From contig NW_004624784.1 of the NCBI RefSeq assembly GCF_000247695.1, positions 11,197,069-11,261,068 on the forward strand: a stretch of 64,000 nucleotides of DNA, in the 5' to 3' direction. The DNA comes from Heterocephalus glaber (lineage: Eukaryota > Chordata > Mammalia > Rodentia > Bathyergidae). Shown here piece after piece: positions 1-11,639 of this stretch. A program made the translations under genes and the position numbers. Under the pieces are notes generated by a model. That model saw nothing but the letters and a program-made list of their open reading frames with translations, was not told the DNA's origin and ran no database searches. Position 1 is the stretch's first letter. The number at the start of each line of letters is the position of its first letter.

Positions 1-180
1 GCGCCCACACCCGCGGCCCCAGCCAGCCGGACCGCGTCCGCCCCAGCCAGCCGGACCGCGTCCGCACCACCTTTTCCGGGCTCCGCGGGCCTTGGGGAGA
101 TTTGCTGGGGTCCTCCCAAGGAGGCTCGAAGGGAAAGGAGGGAAGGGCTGGAGGGGCTGGGATGGGAAGGGGAGGGAGAC
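1..180. promoter_or_regulatory. Margin of a CpG island (possible promoter edge)
   Basis: The first 90 bases are very GC-rich and hold about a dozen CpG dinucleotides. CpG density then falls sharply, with only a few more up to about 200. This is the profile of the shore of an unmethylated CpG island, which in mammals usually marks a promoter or first exon. No start codon, splice donor or recognisable 5'UTR could be fixed here, so the direction of any transcription is unknown and the core of the island must lie to the left of the window. GGCAAC and AGCAAC, RFX-type half-sites, occur near 192 and 258, but no full X-box is present. Confidence 0.55.
17..64. repeat. Perfect 24-bp tandem duplication, GC-rich
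   Basis: Two identical 24-base units lie head to tail at 17-40 and 41-64. Each begins CCCCAGCCAGCC and ends GCGTCCG, and each carries four CpGs. The copies show no mismatches, which suggests a recent duplication or a small VNTR within the CpG-island edge. Confidence 0.9.
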
Positions 181-2555
181 GCCGCTGCTTGGCAACGGAG
201 ACCCTTTTTGTCCTAGAGATTCATAACCCAAAGAAAGCAGCCCAGTCCTGCTCTTTAGCAACGGTGCATTTGGGTCTCAGTTTCCACCCCCCGGGGTTTG
301 GCTCTGAGTGTGCGTGTGGATGAGCAGTGTAGCGTGTATGTGATCTCCCAGATAGGGGGCACCACTTAGAGCCCATGCACCACCTGCTCCAGGCCCACAA
401 GAGGCAGAGTCTGAACTCGGGGCTTTGGAGGAAGGCCAAAGACCTTTCCTCTCCTGTTCTTTTCTCCCCTCTTGCCCTGCTGGGCACCTGCCCTGGCGCA
501 CGCCCACTGTGTTCGGGCTTTGCCGTCCAGGTCACTAACCAGCCAAACCTCTGACTGTGCATGCTGGTGAGCTTCCAGGAGTTGGGGAGGGGGGAGGTGT
601 ATTCCGGTGCACGCAGTACTTACTGCGATAACATGCAAGGGCAGGGGTGCATATAAACTGGGCAGAAGCATTGGTTGCCCACTTGCCAGGGAAGTGAGAG
701 AGCAGCAGACCATCAGCCCAGTAGACAGAGACCATGGCAGGGCCAGCTCAGCCCCATTAGCTGGGCTGGTGGGAGGCAGCCAGTGGCTTTGAGGCTCTGA
801 CAATAGAGGCAATTGAAGGGCTACTCTCTGGAGCAGCTGCCAAACTAATCTCAGGCCCTCAGACTCGTGCCTGCCTTTAGTCTGAGCCTACTTGCTGGCT
901 TTGCCCTTCAGAGGAGGCCTACCGCCTCCTCCTGGGGCTGTGGATTAACCCCTAAAAACTGAGTTTTGTTTGCTGAACTCTCTCCAAAGCTGAGGCAGCC
1001 TCTAGAGTCCCCTGTTCTTGCTGCTTGTTGGCCAGGGGGATCCGTGAGGTCAGATGAAGCTGGCAGTGGCTCAGCCTCTGGCCCTAGGTACACTCAGTCT
1101 GGGAATCTACCAGGAAATCTGGCTTGCCTGTCCCAGCTGTCAGTCTTGCTCTCCCCAGCCCCATAGGACACAGCCTCAGAGGTCTTTTCCCACAGTCTCA
1201 GCTCCACCCACACACTGGCCAGCCTTAACTCCTGTGGAAGGACACTAGCTCCTCCCTCTTACAGTAAGGGGATGCTGCGCAAGGATGCCAGCTCCTGTCT
1301 CTGCAGCAAACACCCTCCCCTGAATCATTACTGAAGTGGTCCTATTCATGCTGCTGGGACTCTGCCTTAATTTCCTAATTACCAATCCAGCTGCAGTCTT
1401 ACCTCACTGAGGTACTGATCTCCTCATTGGCCCTTTCCCACTCCCATCCTAGGGAGCTGAGCCTGTTCCTCTTGGCTTCCTGATGTTGTCAAGGGCTTGT
1501 TCTGCTGGGACTTATGATCCAGAGCCATAGACAAACTGTCTTCCTTTGAGGGTCTCTGCTGGCAGCCTCCACTAATTGTTTGTTCTCTTTTCCCTATGTT
1601 TATTAACTATACCCTGAATCGAGCTCAGACCCCTCTTCTAATTGGAGCTACCTTCTGAAACCTGTCAGGGTTCCTGTGGCACCTCTAGCCCAGCTCTGGT
1701 TTGAAGAGAACAAAGAACAAGAGTGAGCTTTACTGTCCTTCATATTTAAGAGTTTTGCATATAGCCCACCAGGTCTCTAATTGCTCATGTGTCCTGGGAA
1801 CCTTCTCTTCCTCTAGCTGTCATTGATGAGGCTCTTTGAGAATCTGGGAGTCATTATGAGTGAGATCTAGGGTGGTCATTGAATTAATCTATCTTTATCT
1901 TGCTTTTTATTTGTACTTTGGGTTTCTCATATAAGATTAACTTTGATACATATCTTTATTACACATTACCATCAAATAACCCTTATCTTGTACATGGGAT
2001 AGAATGGGAAATTATTTGCAGTGAGTATTTCTAAGTTTGGGAACATAACCTCTTCATCTTTGACTATTTTTTCTTTGTATTGGTGCTATAAATTTTTTTT
2101 GGAGAAGCAACTTTTGTACAATTCTCAGGGCTCCCTTCCTCATTCCTCCCTTCCAGGTAGAGTGTGAGACTCAGTGGTTAGCCAGTCATTATGTTCCAGG
2201 CTCCAGACATGGTGACTGGTTCAGTGCATGTGACCCAGCTCACCCACTGAGCATCATTTAGGATGTTGTGAATCACAATGGGAGAGACTAGCCCTTTCTT
2301 TTCTGAGAGGATGTCATCCTAACACAATTGCTGCCATCTTGCAGCTACCAAGGCTTACATGACACGGAGCCAGGTTATAGAAAGCCCAGTCAAAAGACAA
2401 TGAGAGAGAAATACGATCCTGGGATAGTTTTCTGAACTAAGCTTTGGGTGCCTAAAGCCTAACCTATCCCTGGGTCTGTTATTATATAATCCAATATATC
2501 CTTTATTTAGGCACCTTGGCTGGGATTAATATCGCTTATAACTTGTAAGCAAAAA
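181..2555. other. Single-copy noncoding DNA
   Basis: No repeat family, coding exon or RNA gene is recognised in this stretch. Short open frames on both strands (60-148 codons) carry no recognisable domain and overlap each other, as expected by chance in GC-richer DNA. Composition drifts from GC-rich on the left to AT-rich near 1,900-2,100, consistent with leaving a CpG-island neighbourhood. Confidence 0.5.
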
Positions 2556-2559
2556 AGAA

Positions 2560-2760
2560 GTAATGGATGCATCCTTATTGAGTCCCTCCTATGTGCAAAG
2601 TCTGAACTCAATGCTTTCAACTGTAGTCTTTTATTTTACAGCTCTCTCTCTTTCTCTCTCCCTCCCTCCCTCCCTCCCTCAGGTAAAGAATTTGAGGCTC
2701 AGAGCACTTTGGAAGCTTACTCCAGGACAATTTAAGGAAGCTCAAGCAGGACCTTTTTAA
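2560..2760 (-). repeat. MIR SINE split by a pyrimidine tract
   Basis: The left part resembles the antisense MIR segment 'inventory of growing age' (attgagtccctcctatgtgc), and the right part the MIR segment around tttgaggctcagag. The middle, where MIR normally reads through a short run of counts, has expanded into CT and CCCT repeats at 2642-2680. The element is ancient and heavily diverged. Confidence 0.5.
2642..2680. repeat. Pyrimidine microsatellite (CT)n/(CCCT)n
   Basis: This is an uninterrupted pyrimidine run of about 39 bases that changes from CT/TTTCT units to six CCCT-type units. Such homopurine-homopyrimidine mirror tracts can adopt triplex (H-DNA) structure. It sits inside a decayed MIR copy. 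Confidence 0.85.
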
Positions 2761-3189
2761 AGGGTCCTAGCCTTTAGGAAAAAAAGTCCCCCCCCAAAAA
2801 AAAACCCTTTCAATAAATTGACAATTTCCTCTTCTAGAACTTTAGCTCTCTTCTTCCTACCACTCCTGGCAAGGCTTCTGGTCCCTTCAAAGCCTGGAAA
2901 GAGGCTGGACTCATATTGTTGGTAGATACATAAATCCTATAGGTCGGTAAATTTGAGGCTGTGTTTGCAAGGCAAGGCATCAGTGGTGTAAGGAGACATC
3001 AAGTCACCTGAGCAGAGTAAGGGGCAGGGCATGAGGATAGCAAGATGCCTAGAATAATCATGCTTACCTGCTGAGCTTCATGTAGTCTCTGGTTGGCGTA
3101 GGAGAAATTTCTAATTCAGCTCTCAACTTGCCCTGTCCATGGGCAGGGGAGAGTTAATGACCAACCTCCTCTGACAAGAAAAAGGCTTC

Positions 3190-3600
3190 AATAACAAAAC
3201 CCTACCGCACGGAGGGAAGAGATGCAAGTTAGCAGCCACAGAAGCTTAAAAAGGAACCCACCCACAGCTCCTGCTACAAATGCTTTTAGCCACACGTTAA
3301 ATCTTCCCTCTAATGGCACCCCTGTTAAACGAGATATGTCACCCGACCTGAGGAAGCTGACTTGAAAGGCAAATAGTTGGAAGTGATTCCACATGTTATT
3401 AGTGAGAGCTGTTCTCACATTTCCGGCAAAAATAATGGAGCTGAGGTCTGAAGAGATGACTAATACCTCCTCATTACTGACCCCAGGCCGGGCATTACAT
3501 TGTAATCCTGGCCACTCTGCTGGCCCCTCGAACATATTTTTTGGTGCTTGTCCTCTGGGTGCTTTCTGCTGGATGGCTCTGTTCATGGGCTGCCTAGCCT
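3190..3600. promoter_or_regulatory. Candidate conserved noncoding element
   Basis: This is a repeat-free block of balanced composition with several TAAT/ATTA homeodomain-type cores (near 3,398, 3,432 and 3,460-3,476) and an ETS-like TTTCCGG at 3,419-3,425. Neither strand holds a convincing exon; overlapping 132- and 70-codon frames show no domain. The texture resembles developmental enhancers, but conservation cannot be tested from one sequence. Confidence 0.3.
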
Positions 3601-3944
3601 ATTGAAATGAGGAGGCTTCCCTTAGAGGGCAGGGCTCACCTCCACTGAGCAGGGAAGAAGGATGTGGGTTGCACAGAGCAGAATGCCTCACCCTCTTGAT
3701 TGTCCCAAGGAAGGGGCGCATCAAACCTATGCCAGACACACAGAAATCTGTCCTGATCCTGATTTTACCCAGGGTTCTGTCATCTTTAATACCTTTCATG
3801 TGCACTTTATGAGCCTTCGATTTGGACAGTTCTCCAGTTTAATATTAAGCTCTGGTGTTAAAATGTGAACTGATATCTCCTTTTTTTTCTTCAATAAAAT
3901 AGAAGAATGTTAGACTTATAGATTTAAAGGAAAGGATTTAATAT

Positions 3945-4030
3945 TTGGTGATATTTGTTGAGGGCTGATTATGTGCCAATCACAGTGCTGGGTTCCTTCA
4001 TTAGTCCCTTTAATACCACAATGGATAAGG
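3945..4030 (-). repeat. MIR fragment
   Basis: The string tgttgagggctgattatgtg followed by an 'aatcacagtgctggg' segment matches the antisense start of MIR (the ttgagcacttactatgtgcc region). It is short, diverged and 5'/3' truncated. Confidence 0.55.
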
Positions 4031-4084
4031 CAATGGCTTGGGTCATTGATGACCTTGATGTTTTTTATCTTATGAACATTTTTT

Positions 4085-5205
4085 AATCCTCATTTCCTTT
4101 GACCTCTCAGTGATATTTCACCCTCTTGACCACTGTCTCCTGGTGAAATCTTCTCCTTCCATTCACTGGGATACTGCACTTTCTGGATTCTTTTAAAATG
4201 TCTGGGGAGTGCCTTCCCTGTCTTCTTTGCAGGTTCATCCTCCTCTGCTACCTAACATTTGAACATTGGATTTTCTCAAGCCTGGGTTTTTGTTTTTTCT
4301 TATTCAGCATTCCCTCCAAAGGTGATCTTCTCCATCTAATTATTCAACTGCCAATGGCTTCCTCAGTTCTCTTCAGTCCATGCCTCTCCTGTGCATTCCA
4401 GGACTATATTTCCAGTGGCACACCTGAAATCTCCACTTCGATATCTCAAAGCTGCAACTTAATGTTTGCAAAATTGGACTTGCTGTTTTCACTGTCAGTC
4501 TTGGCCCTCTTCCAATGTTCCTTTGTTCCATGTACAGAAAGGTTGTACTTTCATTTGTCTAAGCTGGAAACCCGAGAATTCCCTCTCTCTGCCTGCTTAT
4601 TCCAACTGATCACCAAGTCTGATTTCCCTTCCCAATAATTTCTTGGCTTTCTTCCTTAGCCTTCAATCCTGACACTATCATAAGCCAAAGTGCCATTGTC
4701 TTTTGCTGGTGACAGCTACGTAACTCACCATGCACATGCTGGCCCCTCTACACTGCAGAGGATTCTTCACACCTCAAATTTGCCCATGATGCTTTCCCTA
4801 AAACTGTGCATTGGCTTTCCCTTGTTCCCTAAGGTGTAGAATCAAATCCTTTCCAAGGCCCTGGATGGCCTGGCCCTGTTATTTCCTTGGCCTCTTCTTA
4901 TATTATTCTTCCCTCACTTCCTGGGCTTCAGTGTTTGATCATTCCTTGGTTCTTTAAGCCACACTCCCACTTGCCTAGGATTTCTGCACATTCTTCTACT
5001 TCTGAAATATTGTTCTTCTTGTCCCCTTTTGCCAAGTTAACTTTCAACTCACCTTCCAGCTTATGAGTTGCATAGCTGCTTGGCATCAACTTTCCGTGAT
5101 CTCTCAGATCAAATGAGGCTTCTATGCAATGCATTTGGCTTTCTGCCAGTGCTTAGAACAGTGCTGGCCCCTGAAGCCACTGCAGGACTGCTTGTTGAAT
5201 GAGCT
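4085..5205 (+). repeat. L2 LINE 3' portion, sense
   Basis: Successive landmarks of the L2 3' region appear in order: a 'caatggcttcc' block near 4,350, 'aatcctttccaaggccctgga' near 4,835-4,865 with the following 'tggcctggccctg', the 'cacattcttctacttctg' block near 4,988, and a terminal 'gcttagaacagtgctggccc ... ttgaatgagc' at about 5,151-5,205. The frames here (for example 146 codons at 4198-4638) are remnants in LINE DNA and not host exons. Confidence 0.7.
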
Positions 5206-6165
5206 ACTTTTCCATTATACCCTCAATCACCAGTCTGGAAGACTGTCTCTCAGATGCTCCTGCAGTGCCTATATTTCTCTTCTCAGTTGTCAAGTGAAAA
5301 GTTCCCATTGAGTCCAGCATTTCTAGCTCCTATTTTGCCCCCATAGGGCCAGGAATCCCTCTAGGATTTTTTCCTGCTGCTTGAGCTGCTTCTTGAGTCT
5401 TGAATCTGTCCACAGCTTGTTCCTGCATGGACTCATAACACCCTCAATGCTGATTTCCAGGACCATGCTATTGGGAAGGAAAGCCTGGGATGTTGTCATA
5501 GCCTGGGAGAGGAGAGCTCAGGTCTGATGACTGCTGCTGGGTCATCATTTTGTCCTTCATGCTTATTCTAGGTGGACACAAAGAGTACATAATGCAGGGG
5601 TGCCCCATGTTTCTCTTCCCTTTGCATCACTAATCTACTGGTCTCCCCATCAGTCAGATGGAAAGCTCAGAAGTGACCAGAACAACTGTCAACACATACT
5701 TTATGTGTCCCTCTGCATCCCACCTTGAATGGGATGTTGGCTAGTAGAGTCCTCAAAGGACTGTACTCACTGCTAAACTCTCCTTTGTGGAAAATTCCCT
5801 GCACCTTCTATAAGATCTCGCCTGATTTATTTTTTTCTTTAGAGCACTTACCTTCTTCTACACAAATATTGGGCAGTGGGATTGCAGCTTGTGTTCCATG
5901 TATACAAGTGGTTACAGCCACGCAGCAGGTTTATTTTTAAATAAAACTTGGAAAGTTATGAGGCTCCTGAGGTTTTCTACATTTTTATTTTTCATTCAAC
6001 AGAAAAAAGACAAGGGAGAAAAAAGGAAGGGAGAAAATATGGCTTATGTTTCTGCTTCCATTTTTCTTTGCTCCTTGTTTTCATCTCCTTTTTCTGCTTT
6101 CCTTCCCTGGCATTTGGCATCTCTGTAAAGAAAGGCAAGGAGTGATTACTTCTAAGAAGGGAATG
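5206..6165. other. Single-copy noncoding DNA
   Basis: No repeat, exon or RNA gene is recognised. A purine-rich patch at 6,000-6,040 is followed by a pyrimidine-rich patch at about 6,045-6,120. The overlapping short open frames here arise from low complexity. Confidence 0.45.
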
Positions 6166-6169
6166 GGGG

Positions 6170-6430
6170 ACCTGTTCAAGTCAAGCATTAGGCATGCAGC
6201 CCCTGAGCAAGTCGCATGCATGGTAAAATATTACCTTAATAACATACTCACAGAGAGCTATGTGTAAATGGTAACAGCTGCTTTTGTGATGACCGTGTTA
6301 TAAATGATTGCAGCCCTGATCATTAATAATGCATTCGAACAATAACAACTTGATTTGAAGGAAGAAGTACTGCCTTCCATTTTTTTCCTGGCATGCGAAT
6401 TCACTCTTGTTGTGTGAAATGACTGGGCAC
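6170..6430. promoter_or_regulatory. Candidate conserved noncoding element
   Basis: This repeat-free block contains two ATGCAT/GCATGC-type motifs (about 6,192 and 6,216), a CAGCTG E-box near 6,275, and TAAT-rich stretches around 6,320-6,345. The mix of homeodomain, E-box and octamer-like words is typical of tissue-specific enhancers. No exon signal is present. This is inference only. Confidence 0.3.
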
Positions 6431-6694
6431 TAGGATGGTAGGTACACACTGGACCATCCAAAATAGGGAGCATTTCAGCCCATGCCAGCATGCAGGCAGG
6501 CAAAAACTGGGCCTCTGGTGCATACCTCAGAGCTTTTCCTATGCTCAGTGTCTACTTTTCAGCTAGCCTGCTTAGCCCTTTTTCCTTCCTGGGACCTAAA
6601 ACATCAGAAACCTGCAACTCTACTGGTAATCAGAGGGTGGGTGAATACCTCTGAGGTATTAAAATCCTATGACAGGATTTCATGGTATTGATTA

Positions 6695-7202
6695 CTGCAA
6701 GGGTTACTTTTCTTTTCTGTGTCTGAGGTTACTATTTTGTTTGAAGGACAAAATCCAAGTCTTTAGAATTCTCACAGTCTAGCCTCAAACATTTGGCTAC
6801 ATCCCTTTCTATTCTTATTCCATGCTATGTTCTAATTACCTCAAATCTCTCAGAATTGCAAAAATATATCCTGTTATTTAAGGGCCATGCTCTTCCCTTT
6901 GTTCCATCTTTAGTACTCCTACTTACCCTTCAAAATCCTGCCTCTTTTTTCTACCTGCTGAAGGAAAAGTTGGTCTTTCCTTCCTGTGATCTCATTTATA
7001 TTATAGCATTTTGCAGATACTTCAACTATAGCATTATTCATACCACACTGTAATACTTTATTTCCGTATTGATTTTTCTCCCTGGGCTTTGAGCTTATTA
7101 AGAACAATAAGTGTGGGTTAGTATCTTTATATCTCTTTCTATCTTTATATTCCTAGCATAGAGCTCAGAAATCATTAAATATTCAATAACTGTTAAATGA
7201 AG
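6695..7202 (+). repeat. L2 LINE 3' end, sense
   Basis: An L2-like run includes 'caaaatccaagtct' (the 'aaatccaaactcc' block), 'tgctatgttctaattac', 'ttcaaaatcctgcc', the 'gggctttgagcttattaag' block (L2 'ctgtgagctccttgagg') and a terminal 'agcatagagctcagaaatca ... aatattcaataactgtt'. The order and spacing fit the last 500 bp of L2. Confidence 0.7.
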
Positions 7203-8906
7203 AAGTTAAGAACCCCCCAATAAACCCCTTTCTATTTTCTTATATGTAATGATGTTGTGGGACCTTGGATCTTGAACTGGAATCAGAAGATCAGAACTGG
7301 CATCAGAGATGTTGTGCCCACTGTGTGGCCCCTTGAGGCTCTGTGACCTTGAGTTGTGCCATGCTGATGACATTCAGCATTTCCTGGTGGCAAAGCATAT
7401 GTAGTCCATTGGCCTCATTGTTTTTTGGTCTACTTAGACGAGTGCTTACCATGGCCTACCCTTATGACATCAAGAGTTTCTCCTACAACTGCTTTTCCCT
7501 TCCATTTCCATCGGTCCTCTACTAACTCAAACTTCACAGTTCATTACTACACTGAGAAGGGCTTTGATATACCAAAGACATACACCTCAGGTAAGTTATA
7601 GGTATGAAGTCCCACGTTGTTAGTTTATGTAGCCTGATTTCATGCATCAGACACATGTCAAGGTGAGTCTGAATCCACTTCTCATTTATTCTTCTTTCAA
7701 CCTCTAATGCTGACCTTACTTTGGTCTCCTTGGCCATTGGGAAATTGAGACCCTTTCCTTCTGGATCCCAAGTTTCTTCTTCCACATAGCATCTTAACCC
7801 CATGGCGTCCTTCTGCATGAGACTCAGAACTGCAATCAGCGCTCCCTTCTATGGGTGTAGAGACCCTAAGATTAGTTTCCTGAAACCGGCCCTGTTTTAA
7901 CTACTTCTTCCTGCTCTAAAAGCTTTTTCTTGCTTTCTACCTTTTACTACTATACTCTAAAACCACTCTCATCTCTTCCTGTTCTAAAACTTCATCATCA
8001 TTTCTGAATCCATGTTTTTTCTACAAGTCCTAATTTTTTTTACATCTCTGACCTCAGAGCCTCACTTACTCCATCTGTTCTTGCTGGCCTTGCTTTCCCT
8101 CAGAATTGCTAATCTGAAAACTCACTTTCTGCACTAATTTCTCTCCTCAGAATAAAACACAATGATCAGAAAACATTTACACACCCATTGGTTCACAGAT
8201 TTATTTATTTATAACCTGCTGCCTTCTTACAGAAAGGATTTAAAACCATAGCAAAGATGCAAATAATATGGCAAAAGAAATTAAACTAAAAATAGCTTTA
8301 GAAAAAGAAGTGACAAAGGGAAAACAGGGCTGGGAGGCACCTGGAACCTGTGAGGTTTGGCAGTGGATTTCATTACAGGTGGTCCATGGCCAACAGAAGA
8401 GGGAAATGAGATCAGTTACAAAGTTTGTATCCAGGAGACAAAAAGAAATCTAAAATGCTCGTGAAAACTATGACTTCCTATGGTCCCAAGGCTAGAGAGA
8501 AGTTTCTGCTGTGAGCCTTGGGGTAGGTTCTCCTAATATAAGAGATTCTTTTCAGCATTCTTGGAACAAACACAAATAAGTGTTCCCTGTACAGACATCC
8601 TCCTGATTAGAAATGTTTACCAAATTTTAACTCTCTATGAATGGTGAAAGATGTTCAAGTGTGAGTTTAGTGATGGAGGAGCTTCTTTTCAACTTGAGTA
8701 TTCAGGTGTGCTGATGGTTAAGAAATCATGTAAGATGTGGTCCCTGCTCTCACAGTCTCACAGGATAGCTGCTCTTATGTCTGAAGGCACAAGGCCATCA
8801 CCCCAAGTACGTGCATACCTGCTGAATGTGCAGATGTACTTCCTTGTATAGAGCTCCAGAGCTTGCGTTTTAAACAAGGACTCTTGTGATTCTGATGCTG
8901 ATGTTT
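7203..8906. other. Mostly single-copy noncoding DNA
   Basis: A weak MIR-like patch ('ctgtgaccttgagttgtgcc') lies near 7,340, and pyrimidine-rich AT DNA fills about 7,880-8,150. No exon or RNA gene is seen. Open frames up to 94 codons have no recognisable motif. Confidence 0.4.
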
Positions 8907-8917
8907 CAGGTAAGAAC

Positions 8918-9091
8918 TACTGTTTTTTGAGGAGGGCATTATTTATTTACATTTTCTGAGACAGAGTTCACTATGTAGTCCAGGCTGTCCTTGAACTTGC
9001 TGTGTAGCCCATGCTGGCCTTGAATTCAGGATCCTCCTCCCTCAGCCTCCTGGATGCTGGGATTACAGGTATGTACCACCATACTTGGCTC
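8918..9091 (-). mobile_element. B1-type SINE, antisense, with 11-bp TSD
   Basis: The + strand reads as the reverse of a 7SL-derived B1: T-rich start, 'gagacagagttcactatgta', 'gctggccttgaattcagg', 'cctcagcctcctggatgctg' and 'ggattacaggtatgtacc'. Identical 11-base copies CAGGTAAGAAC flank it at 8907-8917 and 9092-9102, the signature of LINE-mediated retroposition. The perfect TSD suggests a moderately young copy. A 'B1 tandem' internal doubling of the 'tgtagtccaggctg' module is visible. Confidence 0.85.
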
Positions 9092-9214
9092 CAGGTAAGA
9101 ACCATTGTAATTGGGGATTCTAAGCATTGGTCATTGTTCCACAGGGCAAGGTATCATTGCTAGGTACCACACAAATGGCCCCCAACAAAGGGTTACAGAA
9201 ATCCACAGTGATAC

Positions 9215-10310
9215 CAATCACTTCTGGTAGGTATATTGAGAAAAGATGGCGATCATGTTTGAGTTGTGTTCTGAGGCAGGGTAAGGGAAGATTCAGGATA
9301 AGCAGGAACACTTTCACGCAAGGGAAATAGACCAGGCAAAAATGCAGAGGTGGAAAAGTACAATGCTTGTTTGAGGGCAAGCAAATAGATCAGATTAGTT
9401 GGAGTATAAAGTCTAGGTAGAAGAAATAGTAGGAGATAGGGCCAGGAGGTAGGTCGGGGACAAATTATGGAGGGCACTGAATACCAGACTGATGAGTGAG
9501 AGAGCTATTTTCAGTAGGCAATGGGGAGCCATTGATGGCTTTCGAGCCCTAGAATGATGTGATCAAAGTAGTACTTGAGGAAGATTAGTTTGGTGGTAGT
9601 GTGTAAATGGATTAGAGGGTACGAAGACTATACAGAGTTCAGTACATAAAGGACACCTTATAACTGTTTGTTGAACAATACTTGAATAGAAAAAAGAACA
9701 GGCCATTGCAAAAACCTAGGTATAAGATGATAAAGGCCATAAGGAAGTAAGGATGAGAAATAAAGAGCATGGGATGAATGCTTGTACACTAATAAGAAAG
9801 ATGTTACAGTCCAAGATGACCTGCTGTGCAGGAGGAAGGAAAGACAGAATCATTATTTGCTCTGAAGTTTGGAGCCTGAGCTAGCAGGGAGTTGTGGGTC
9901 CACTCCTGTACCAGCAAGGTCAGAAGAGGCCATGATAGTGGCCCAAGTAAATGAGTCTGTGAATTGGAAATGTGAATTGGAGTGCAGGGCTGGAGGGATC
10001 AGGGCTGGAGAGTGTGGCTTGGCGGGAAGGGCTCCTGCAGGAGGTTATGATGGAACATATTGTGGGGTATCTTGCACATGATCTTAGGTAGTGGTCACAA
10101 TTCAGTGTTGGGAGAAGAAATATGAGGAGACACAAGAGTGGGCAGGGAAGTGTGAGACTGAGTTAGAAGAGGGCCTGGAATTCAAAGAAGAGAAGCATTT
10201 AAAGAAAGAAGGTCCTGAGAACAGGGCTCTGGGCTACAGACAGCTGGGGGAATACCAGAGCTCAGAGTACACCACAGAATCTAGTGACTAAGTCCTCACT
10301 GCTGACCTTG
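9215..10310 (-). repeat. L2 LINE, antisense
   Basis: The sequence follows the reverse complement of the L2 3' region: 'tgaggcagggtaagg', 'cacgcaagggaaatag' (accidental 'growth' spacing), 'agatagggccaggaggtagg', 'atggagggcactgaatacc', 'caatggggagccattgatgg' and 'atgatgtgatcaaag'. Similarity fades after about 9,700 but the purine-rich texture continues to about 10,300. Short frames inside are repeat-derived. Confidence 0.65.
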
Positions 10311-10330
10311 AACACAACAGTTTAAATGAG

Positions 10331-10691
10331 TGCAATGGTTTGGATAAGTGTTTCCATAAAGGCTCAAGTGTTTAAGGCTTAGAACCCAGAGCAGTGCTAT
10401 TGGGAAGTAATGCAACCTTTAGGAAGTGGGCCCTTGTGGGAGAGCCCTTGATTGTTGCGGGTGTGCCATTGAAGGGGGCTATGGGACTCTTCTCGTCTTC
10501 CTATCTTGTTTCTGCTTTCTGGCTCATGAGATGTGCGTTTTATCACTCCACACACTCCTGCCATGATGTGTTGAGACCCCAAGCAATCTTGGATTAGAAC
10601 CTCTGAAACTGTGAGCCAAAATAAACTTTATCTCTTTATAAGTTAATTGCCTTGGGTATTTCATTGTAGTGATGGAAAGCTGACCAACACA
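10331..10691 (+). mobile_element. MaLR-type solo LTR
   Basis: An LTR starts TGCAATGGTTTGGAT and ends CTGACCAACACA. It contains the MaLR hallmark 'gaaactgtgagccaaaataa' (polyadenylation region) and 'cttgggtatttcattgtagt' near the 3' end. The flanks ATGAG (10326-10330) and ATAAG (10692-10696) look like a 5-bp TSD with one mismatch. No internal retroviral sequence is present, so this is a solo LTR. Confidence 0.8.
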
Positions 10692-11080
10692 ATAAGCAAT
10701 GGGGATTTTATATTAGTTCTACTTATCAGGTGCTATATTAAACTAGGGTCCTCAATTTACATGCATATTTTTGGAAAAATTTTCTTTCTTTTTTCCTGTA
10801 ATTTCACCTGTTCCTTCCCTTGCAAGTTCCTGGCCTAGACCTGCCTGCTTCCTCCTCCTCTTCCGTATGTCAGAAAAGGACCTTTGAGGGCTAATTGGCC
10901 TTTAATAAAACCTCAAGGACCATGAAATTCCATTATCCAAGTAATGGAAATATGCAGCTGAGAATCAGTTCCTTCTAGGCTGGCTGCCTGCTGTCCTTCT
11001 GGCCTGATTCCCTTTTCATCCATGTCCTGAGTTCAGTGCCAATTAAACATCATGGTTCATGTTTGAGAGTTGTACTTACA
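10692..11080. other. Single-copy noncoding DNA
   Basis: No repeat or gene is recognised. An AT-rich left part grades into a region with 'ggctaattggcctttaataa' near 10,890. Confidence 0.4.
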
Positions 11081-11084
11081 GTAA

Positions 11085-11620
11085 TCTCTGTTTTTATCAG
11101 GACTATTTGGTTGCAGGTAATAAAATCTCCATTTGAATGATCTCTTTCAGGAAAGTGAATGTATCAGCACATGTAACTGGAACATTCTTCTACTACTTTA
11201 TTAAGAGATTCAGATAAGGCAATTGGGATTCTTTCTTCCCAAGTGCACACTGTGCATCTCTGCCATGCTTCATTGTTTCCTTCTGCAGAGAGGTCTTTAG
11301 GTGTCAGGGAGGTTTACATCTGTAGCTTCCCCACACCACATTCAAACTAGTAAAGAACTCTAGGGAAGAACTCTCATTGGCCAGACATGATCCCATGCTC
11401 ATCTTTACACCAATCACTGTGGCCAAAGGCACAAGGAAAACTGGTTGGCTGGACCTGGAGGACATGCCCCTTGTTGCTAGTAAGGATGACTGACACCTCA
11501 TTAGAATCACATGATTGACATAGTAGAGAAGCAGTTCTCTAGAGAAAGGAGGAAAACCAGTAGGTGATAGTGGCAGAGGCCAATTCAAAGTCATAGCTAT
11601 CCAGTCGAACTCCATTTACT
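11085..11620. repeat. Ancient interspersed repeat, family not assigned
   Basis: The words 'ggactatttggttgcaggta' followed by 'ataaaatctccatttgaatg' and, 270 bases later, 'caccaatcactgtggccaaa' match a widespread old mammalian repeat that I remember by texture but cannot name with confidence. The copy is diverged and has no visible TSD. Confidence 0.35.
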
Positions 11621-11639
11621 TGGACAACAGCCTCTCTGT

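Noticed and set aside
4198..4638. 146-codon plus-strand frame with hydrophobic runs resembling membrane segments
   Set aside because: It lies wholly in sense L2 LINE DNA; hydrophobicity follows from its T-rich composition.
9119..9477. Opposing 67-86 codon frames near a B1 SINE
   Set aside because: They fall in antisense L2 sequence and have no domain.
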